A DNA stretch of 64,000 bases from the NCBI GenBank assembly GCA_037042915.1, contig CM073193.1:3224001-3288000 (forward strand). The letters run 5' to 3'. Below the pieces are notes generated by a model. The model was not told where the DNA came from and made no database searches. It worked only from the letters and a program-made list of their open reading frames with translations. Origin of the DNA: Auricularia sp. M13. Its lineage: Eukaryota > Basidiomycota > Agaricomycetes > Auriculariales > Auriculariaceae. The position numbers were made by a program, and so were the translations under genes. The first letter of the stretch is position 1; each line of letters starts with the position of its first letter. This document shows positions 57,610-64,000 of the stretch, piece after piece.

Positions 57610-59397
57610 TTATTCTTCATCGTCCTCGTAGATTACAGGCAACATCCAATGCGGGTCTGTGTCGTCATCTGGATCCTCATCGGCCCAGTGTGCATCCTCG
57701 TCCAATGCATCCAGCACCTGCCCTTTGCCGGTCTTATGAGACGTCCATTCGTCATCAATGTCGACATCCTCCTCCTCAGCTTTTCGTTTGCGCTGTTCGA
57801 CGACTTCTTCATCTTCCTTCGAAGTTATGTCAGCGAGGAAAGGCGGAAGAGCGAGCAAGTGACTTGCAATATCAAACTCGTCCTCCCGCTCGTCATACTC
57901 GACATTTTCATCCACCTCTTCAAAGCCACCCGCAAAGGCCCCCCATCGTTCCTCAGTGGGGGTGTGCCAGATCAAAATGTCGCCCAATTTTGTGACAGAG
58001 GCGATGCATGGCTGATTCGGATGCCACTATGAGGTGATTGCGTTGAGCGTACTCGAAAGCCAAGGACATAACGAGCACTCACATCAAGGTCGACGAGAAT
58101 TTCGCGTCCACCTTCGAGACTCGTAGTGAATTGGCCGTCGGCTGATAGGTCCCATATGTAGATTTTGTGGCCTGCAGGGTCCGCGGCGCCTGAGCTTTCG
58201 TTTAACATTCGCGTCGATTGGGGCTCACGGGGACGACATACCCCCGGCCAACCATTCGCCGTCTGGGCTGACAACTTGCCCATTCCACGCAACCCTATTG
58301 ATTGGGTCGCTGAGTCGAAGTTTGGGCTCCAGTTCTTCGTCAAGTAACTTGCCCTCGGAGGGATTCGGGTATTCCGGCACATCGAACTGACGTAGTACAC
58401 GGTCGGCAGAGTTTGTGACAATAAACCTTTGACGATGGTTAGCGTTGTAGAAAGTGGGTGGGTGTAGGGCAGACATTGCTCACCTGCCTGAACGTGCAAA
58501 CGCTATTTGTTTCAAGCTACCGGCGCCAGCAACTATGTGCCGTCCAACCATCTTCGTGGAAAGTGAAAAAACGGAGACGGGACTAGGTCAGACTTACAAC
58601 TCCAGTCCGAGCGTTGAAGACCAAGATCGCACCCGCATTGGTTCCAGCAAAGACATGCTTCCCCGTTGGATCAAAGCGCGCAGTGGTTATAGCAGATCTG
58701 GATGGGATATCTGAGCTGTCGTCGTCGTCGCCGCAAGCCGCACGCCGTGCCTTCGGGGTGCATCCTCTTCGTCATTCTCGTTTTCGTCCGGTTCCAATAA
58801 CTCTGTGCGTGGACGAGACGCAATGCGTGTATCCACGATGAAAGCTTCACCCGAAGATAGGACGGCCAAGATGATCTTGCTGACTTCCGTCAGTAGCGCC
58901 TAGACACACGCTCCCAGGCGGTAGCGCACCTGTTGCGAGGATGAAAGGCAGCATAGGACACAGGCTGGTCGAATCGTATGGTTGCATGCCGATCGATGGG
59001 TTCAGTCTGCGCGGAGAGGTCCCATATGACGATGTTCCAGTCTTTTCCCGCAGAGAGCAAATAGCGCGAGTTGCGTGACCAGCTGCACGAGCTTGTGAGC
59101 ATGTGCCCGATGCGTGTCCGCGTAGCACGTACTCTACGCAAGTAACGGCTTTCTTCTTTGCATGGCCATCAAGGACACGCACCATGGCGCGTGTATCAAG
59201 GTCCCACACGATGGCTGCGCCGTTCCAGGTGCCAGCACCGACCAGCTTGCCACTCGGGTTGAACTTGGCAAAAGTAGCCCCGCCATTATCCAGCGTGGCC
59301 TGAATCGCGGTTGGGTAAGTGAGGTTGAATGGATCTATCGCGTTGTCAGCGTTGCAAGGGCTCCCAGAGAGGGCGCACTTAAGAAGCTCGCGTTCAT
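57610..59397 (-). CDS. SWD1: SWD1/RbBP5-like WD40 subunit of COMPASS
   Basis: WD-repeat subunit of the Set1/COMPASS histone H3K4 methyltransferase. A short first exon (MNASFL) splices to NPFNLTYPTAIQATLDNGG, matching the LLDPFGQNYPE start of the family. Repeats follow: ATFAKFNPSGKLVGAGTWNG, AAIVWDLDTRAMVRVLDGHA, WSRNSRYLLSAGKDWNIVIW, FDQPVSYAAFHPRN, LAVLSSGEAFIVDTRIASR, FDPTGKHVFAGTNAGAILVF (partly inferred), RSGRFIVTNSADRVLRQFDV, HKIYIWDLSADGQFTTSLEG, GREILVDLDWHPNQPCIASV and TKLGDILIWHTPTEERWGAF. The acidic C-terminal tail (DEREDEFD, then VDIDDEWTSHKTGKGQVLDA) is also a feature of SWD1. About eight introns. It diverges from the PUB-domain gene with 77 bp between starts. Confidence 0.93.
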
Positions 59398-59474
59398 GCT
59401 GGATCGCTGGACGAACCGCGTAGCGGTCGGCAATATGCGGCGCTTTACCTCTCACTCAGATCGCCACAATCAGC
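59398..59474. promoter_or_regulatory. 77-bp divergent promoter, SWD1 / PUB-domain gene
   Basis: Short spacer between opposed start codons at 59397 and 59475. It must serve both genes. No TATA-like element is seen. Confidence 0.5.
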
Positions 59475-60686
59475 ATGTCCGCACCCTCGAGTCCTAGTGC
59501 CGCTAACCAGCCATCTGCGGATGCGCGTACGGTGTCTGAGCTGGATAAGCTCAAGATATTGGAGGCTATGCAGGCCCGTGCTGCCGCAGCGAGAGTTCGG
59601 GATGACCAGGTATGCTCTCGTGCGCTTGCCTCGGCATTTGCTGACCTACGCGGCTAGTTCGACAGCGAGAGAGACGTCCGACAGATGTTTCGTCGTCTCA
59701 TAGACCCTGGCATCATGAGAGCGGATCCCCGCAAAGCGCGCTCGGCGCTAGACGTACGTCGGCGAAATCGTTCATGAGACACTCACGACTCATGTGCGTG
59801 CAGATACTTCTTAAACTCGCGGACAATATCCTGAAGAATGTAAGTATATCATCATTACGTCCCGCTTGCCTAGACTGACTGGTTGATAGCCCGACAACGA
59901 GAAGTACAGGTAATAGCCGTCTGCGGAGGCTGGAGTTGCTCTGAGGTGATCTCAACAGGACATTCAAGACGACCAACTCCATTATCAAACGGGACCTCAT
60001 CGAAGTCAAAGGAGCAGTCGAGTATGCAGTCGCTGTACGTCCCAACGCGACAGAGTAGCCGGGCAATAACAGAGCTCGCTCAGCTCGGGTTTCGCGCCGA
60101 AGTTCAAGACTTTCAGCCGATATATAGGTGGAATCCGAAACACGCAGACGAGCTTAGGATAGGCGCAGACATGATCCGCGAGGAACTCGTTCGCCAGGAC
60201 GAACGCCAGGTCTTGGCGGAGCGGGGCAAGGTCGCTGAGAAGTACGCCGCTAAAGAGGCCGCGGAGAAGGTCGGTTTTACATTTACATTACCAAGACGCG
60301 GTAAATGGTGCTAATCATGCCGCTGTCAGGTCAAACTTGCATATGTGGACGACCGACGGAAAAAGCAAGAGGCTGATAGACTTGAGAAAGAGCGTAGGCT
60401 CAGAGCAGCCGCGAGCCCTGCGCCAGCTCCTGTCGTGCGCTCCTCTCCTACGTCGCGTCCACCCCCGATTCGTGGCGAGGGGCGTACGCTGTCTGGCGCA
60501 GTCGAACCACCTCCGTACACGACAAACCCCCATCCTGCTGACGTCGTTCATCCGGCAAATGTTGACGCTCATGCGGACGATGCGGCGGATGACGCCGCTG
60601 ACGATGACGACGACGGCGACGATGATGACATGGACGATAGGGCATCCAGCACCTCGTTACGAGGCGGGCGCAGACTCATCGACTGA
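59475..60686 (+). CDS. PUB (PUG) domain protein, probable Cdc48/p97 partner
   Basis: Exons in order: MSAPSSPSAANQPSADARTV, SELDKLKILEAMQARAAAAR, FDSERDVRQMFRRLIDPGIM, RADPRKARSALD, ILLKLADNILKN, PDNEKYR, TFKTTNSIIKRDLIEVKGAV, EYAVA, LGFRAEVQDFQPIYRWNPKH, then ADELRIGADMIREELVRQDE. The middle segment (ILLKLADNILKNPDNEKYRT through LGFRAEV) fits the PUB domain of peptide:N-glycanase and UBXN6, which binds the p97 C-terminal tail. A charged coiled-coil (ERGKVAEKYAAKEAAEK, VDDRRKKQEADRLEKERRLR) and a Pro-rich then Asp-rich tail follow. No transglutaminase or UBX domain is present. About 290 residues, with several very short exons. Function beyond p97 binding is unknown. Confidence 0.8.
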
Positions 60687-60830
60687 ACAACGAAAACTCA
60701 GCATCGCACCTGATTTTGCACTTGCTCCTGATCATGTACAAATACTGCCCGCGGCGCAACGCTTTGGAAAGAAACTGCGAGGTTCCCATGGATCATGTAA
60801 TAGATATGATGCAGTGACGAATAGATACAC

Positions 60831-63800
60831 TCATGCGAACGGATACCTGGAACGATCCAGCTTGGAGACTCTTCTTGCGCTCGCACTCGTACTGGAAGCA
60901 GACCGCGAAAGCGTACCCGCAGCGTCATCGGCCGGAGAGAATTGCTTCACCTTTTCGAGGACGACACTGCGACGGCTGTTGTGGCCCTGGCTGAAGGTCG
61001 TCGGCGAAGACCGCGTTGACGTCAGCGCGGAACGCGTCGACCCGGCGCTCGCCAAATTCTCCTCGGACGGGGATCGCGAGGGTGACCGACTAGGGGCACC
61101 TTCAGGAAAGACGAGACGGTGCAGCTCGTCATGTGACCGCTTCGAGCGTTCTGTTGGCGGCGACGGGAATTCGTTGCGGTCCAAGAATGAGTGCAAGTCT
61201 TCTGCGGCAGTGAAGAATTGGTCATTGGTTAACGAAGTATGCGGAGGCAACGAACCACCCTGAGAAGTTGAGCGGTTGTGGAAGAACCGCTCGTGTAGTT
61301 GCTGGTGCGTTTTGCGAACAGGACGAACCACAGTCGATTCCGCTGTCGAAATCAAAATAAGTATCCGTGTTTCTCCATGAGCTAAATGCGCACGAATGGT
61401 CTGCACCGTCAACGACGTATGCCGCGATGGCACCGGGCTCGTAGATGGTGTACGTATGTGCGCTGGAATTGCTGGCACTGGGGGCGCACCCTCTGCGCTG
61501 ATGCGCCGCGAAAGGGACCCACGGACTGCATGGGTCTTGCCATCCCTTTGGCGCGTCAACGTCGCTGACCGGCGGCGAGACTGCGGGGAGCCAGAACGCA
61601 ACCCTCGCAGAGCCCCCTCTGAGCAACCATAAGCCGATTATCCCAGGAATAAAGTACTCCACGAACCTGCTGCCCAAGAAATACTGCTAGGGTAGGGGCA
61701 GACATGCGGGTACACAGACTCGTCTTCAAAATGTCAATAAGCTGGGCTCCGTAACTGGGGGATTGGATACACTTACACAATTGGATATAAGGATAACGGC
61801 TCTGCAGCTTGCAATCCACCCATCTCAGAGAGATGCCCTCGTTGGCGTCTATCTGCACAGGAGGATAAACAGAGGTCAAGCTGTGAGGATACACAGCGGG
61901 GTCTGGTCATGTAGCTCAGTCAATATTTGATACTTCAAAACCAAGCCACGCACAGACGCCAGCAAGGAAGGGATATGACAAGGTTGTCACAAGAAATTCC
62001 TCCTGCTGCGCTATCGGCATATATATGAAGTCGAGGCTATACGGATACACCGCGGGGTCTAATGCGCTGTGAGAACGTCTCGCCCTGGGCCGGACATGGA
62101 CACGCACAGACGCCACAAAGAAATGGGTACGGCAGAGCGCTTGGACCGGTTTCGACCTCGCCTGCTATTGGCATGTAGATGAAGTCAAGGTTGTATGGAT
62201 ACACCGCAGGATCTAGTCCGTTATTGTTGTCAGCATATTCGCGCCGGTGATGCAAGCACGCACAAATGCCAGAGAGGAACGGGTACGACAGAGCAGCCGG
62301 TCCGGACTCGACCTCAGACGTTATGGGCACATATATGAGATCGAGGTTGTACGGATATACCGCAGGATCTGGATCAGACGTCAGTGAGCACTATGCACGA
62401 GCTGGCGGGGACGCACAAATTCCTGTTGCAAAAGGATACGATGCTACAGGCACATTATCGACGAATTCCGCCTCCTTCTGTGGGTAGATGCAGTGCAGGT
62501 TGTGCGGGTAGACACTTGGATACAAGGACTCTTCTATCCACGGGTAATGTGTTGCAAGTCGTATGGTCACAGGTGCCTGTGCACAAGTCTGCGAGGTGCT
62601 GCTGTTTTGCGGGCCAATCGTAACGGCTGATGCCTTGCGTGGACGGACAACGTCAGCGTTGGCTTTGGCGGTAAGCTTCTTGGGTGCTGCGGGATAAAGC
62701 TCGAAGTGAGGATACGTGGTCGGGTCTGCGATAAGTAAGCATTAGTATAGTAGGAATAAGCGCACTTGCAGATCGTAAGAGTAGGCCAAAGCGAAGGGAG
62801 CCCAACAGCAGCGGATATGCGCCACTGCTCTGATCGTTCAGGCCGTGCATGCGGAGCGCTAGGCTCCGGATAAATGTCAAAATTAGGGTAGACGGTGGCG
62901 TCTGGACCACGGTAAGTATCGTAAAGCTTTATCATTGCGGGCACGCACAAATTGTCAATGCAGGATACGTAGCGGGAAGTCGTACGGACAACGGTCCTGC
63001 CGAATCGAACGAATCCTTCGTGGGAGGATAGATGAACGACAGACTATGCGGATAAACGGCCGGGTCTGAGAAGAAATTAGTTGCTTGGTTTACCCAAGTC
63101 AGTGTTACACACAGATGTCCAACACCGGATAATCAGCTGGAAGGCTGATAGAGATGCCAGAAGACGATGCGCTGACTGCAACGGAAGCCAGCGGGTAGAT
63201 CTCCGAGAGACTATGGGGATAGACAGCGGGATCTGTATTGCACGCACGTTAGTAGGGCAACGATGTCCGTAGCTGCCTCGTACAAAGCGAGGCCTGAACG
63301 AATGGATAGGCCGGAATGAGCTTGACGCTGACTGCAGATGACTGGATGCGGGGCGGGTCTGAAAGAGTATTACGTTAGACTTACGAAGATAGACCAACTA
63401 AGCACGCACAGATACCGTCTGTAAATGGATAGCACACGGAGTCGTCGAGCAAAACCTGAACGAGGTTGACAGCGACCGCTGAAGATTGAATCATGCGTGC
63501 CGGGTCTGGAATTGGGTTGAAAATACATATGAGAATTGTGAATATAATTATAACTTGTGCACGTACAGATTCCGTTCGTGAATGGGTAGCTCACGGAGCC
63601 ATCAAGCATAACCGGTACCGATGCGTGAGACAGAACAGGGTCTGCTAGCCAGTGAGCTGTGATAGGGATGATGAGACAAGACTCACAGATGCCATGCACG
63701 AAGGGGTAGCCGTGGGAGCCGGGCAACATGACCTGAACCGTATGGCGATCTGAGAGTGAATTAGTTAATGGGAAAGGCGAAATGGGGGTGTTCACTTACA

Positions 63801-64000
63801 AACACCAGCTTCGAACGGGTAGCTGAGTGCGTCTACTACAGCGTAAGTTCAAGTTGAATGGAGTCCAGGACCGATGCGTACCAATCGAGATCCCAGGAAG
63901 TGGTTGCTCGTCCTCGGAATCCTGGAACTGATTCCTGTAAGGCCACACAAATGACCACGGCTCGCGAGTCCAGGCATCGTAGTAGGGGAAGGATACTGCA
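60831..64000 (-). CDS. Repeat protein made of tandem phase-1 exons (YPxVYPYxLDxIY units), 5' end beyond window
   Basis: Large minus-strand gene whose beginning lies past the right edge. At least 14 consecutive small exons, each starting and ending inside a Tyr codon (T|AY, phase 1), encode related units such as PAVYPYNLDFIYMPIAGEVE, PAVYPHSLSFIYPPTKDSFD, ATVYPNFDIYPEPSAPH and PTTYPHFELYPAAPKK, most closing with a YPF..GI/V ending. The introns between them are about 50-70 bp. The unique C-terminal exon reads SRRRSATLTRQRDGKTHAVR, RTPSTSPVPSRHTSLTVQTI, ERSKRSHDELHRLVFPEGAP, SVVLEKVKQFSPADDAAG and ends VSKLDRSRYPFA. I recall uncharacterised mushroom proteins with YPxFDLYP repeats and the same ending; no function is known to me. 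The join between the last repeat (ESVYPHVCPYPSSISWAA) and the terminal exon is not resolved. Confidence 0.7.
61777..63840 (-). repeat. Tandem exon-intron repeat array
   Basis: Three neighbouring exons are exactly 105 bp each (61954-62058, 62108-62212, 62264-62368), spaced 154-156 bp apart, with near-identical GTGCGTG donors and acceptors ending TAG or CAG before AT/AC-CCN-GC. Flanking exons (61777-61902 and those up to about 63840) are more diverged, and 5'-ward units have lost the VYPY core. This pattern fits repeated duplication of whole exon-plus-intron segments. Confidence 0.75.

Noticed and set aside
61222-61677. Alternative minus-strand ORF (MGSRFVEYFIPGIIGLWLL) before the terminal exon of the repeat gene
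   Set aside because: It overlaps the terminal exon in another frame. Its hydrophobic start falls where an intron is expected, and only the SRRRSATLT frame continues to the conserved VSKLDRSRYPFA end.

Overview
This window reads as a gene-dense basidiomycete (mushroom-type, Agaricomycetes-like) nuclear chromosome. Nearly every gene is split by several 47-72 bp GT-AG introns, spacers are often under 150 bp, and the proteome is fungal: Dicer-like, CBM5/12-GH18 chitinase, Est1/SMG6-type PIN protein, sulfite reductase flavoprotein, de novo NAD enzyme. I see no rRNA, tRNA, CRISPR array, transposon or viral remnant. Exon joins were made by eye from reading frame, splice consensus and family knowledge, so coordinates are gene spans from start codon to stop codon.

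Layout. 1-4.3 kb: an ER mannosidase of the EDEM/Mnl1 family (cut by the left edge) and quinolinate phosphoribosyltransferase, both on minus; 4.35-5.4 kb a ZNRD2-type zinc-ribbon protein. 5.8-11.3 kb: a disordered repeat protein, a Faf1/DUF4602 ribosome-biogenesis protein, a DUF7719-like membrane protein and a conserved unknown. 11.4-15.7 kb: a Dicer-like protein whose helicase has lost its ATPase motifs. 15.8-21 kb: COX8, a Gly/Ala-repeat secreted protein, and an RGG + NTF2-like protein. 21-27.3 kb: aldehyde dehydrogenase, proteasome subunit alpha-2 and a membrane-anchored aspartic protease. 27.7-34 kb: a small unknown with a microexon, a Sec14-like protein, and a four-domain RNA-end protein (2H phosphoesterase, EEP, poly(A)-polymerase-like, MJ1316). 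34.1-41.2 kb: 1-Cys peroxiredoxin, SSU72, SMG6-like nuclease. 41.8-51.8 kb: dual-specificity phosphatase, ISU1, PRP31, FUR1, RRP8, MET10. 52.8-60.7 kb: chitinase, HERP-like UBL membrane protein, SWD1, PUB-domain protein. 60.8 kb to the right edge: a repeat protein built from tandemly duplicated phase-1 exons.

Common threads are functional rather than operonic. RNA metabolism dominates: Dicer, the RNA-end protein, SMG6, PRP31, RRP8, Faf1 and SSU72. Several products belong to ER quality control and the ubiquitin/Cdc48/proteasome axis (EDEM, HERP-like, PUB, PRE8). Housekeeping genes are repeatedly arranged as divergent pairs with spacers of 54-77 bp, and in one case (RRP8/MET10) the annotated start codons overlap.

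The best candidate for something under-described is the 30477-34060 gene, a single polypeptide that appears to carry three intact RNA-end or nucleotidyl-transfer active sites plus an RNA-end recognition domain. Next are the helicase-dead Dicer, the tandem-exon array, and a GC-AG intron inside the SSU72 active-site loop.
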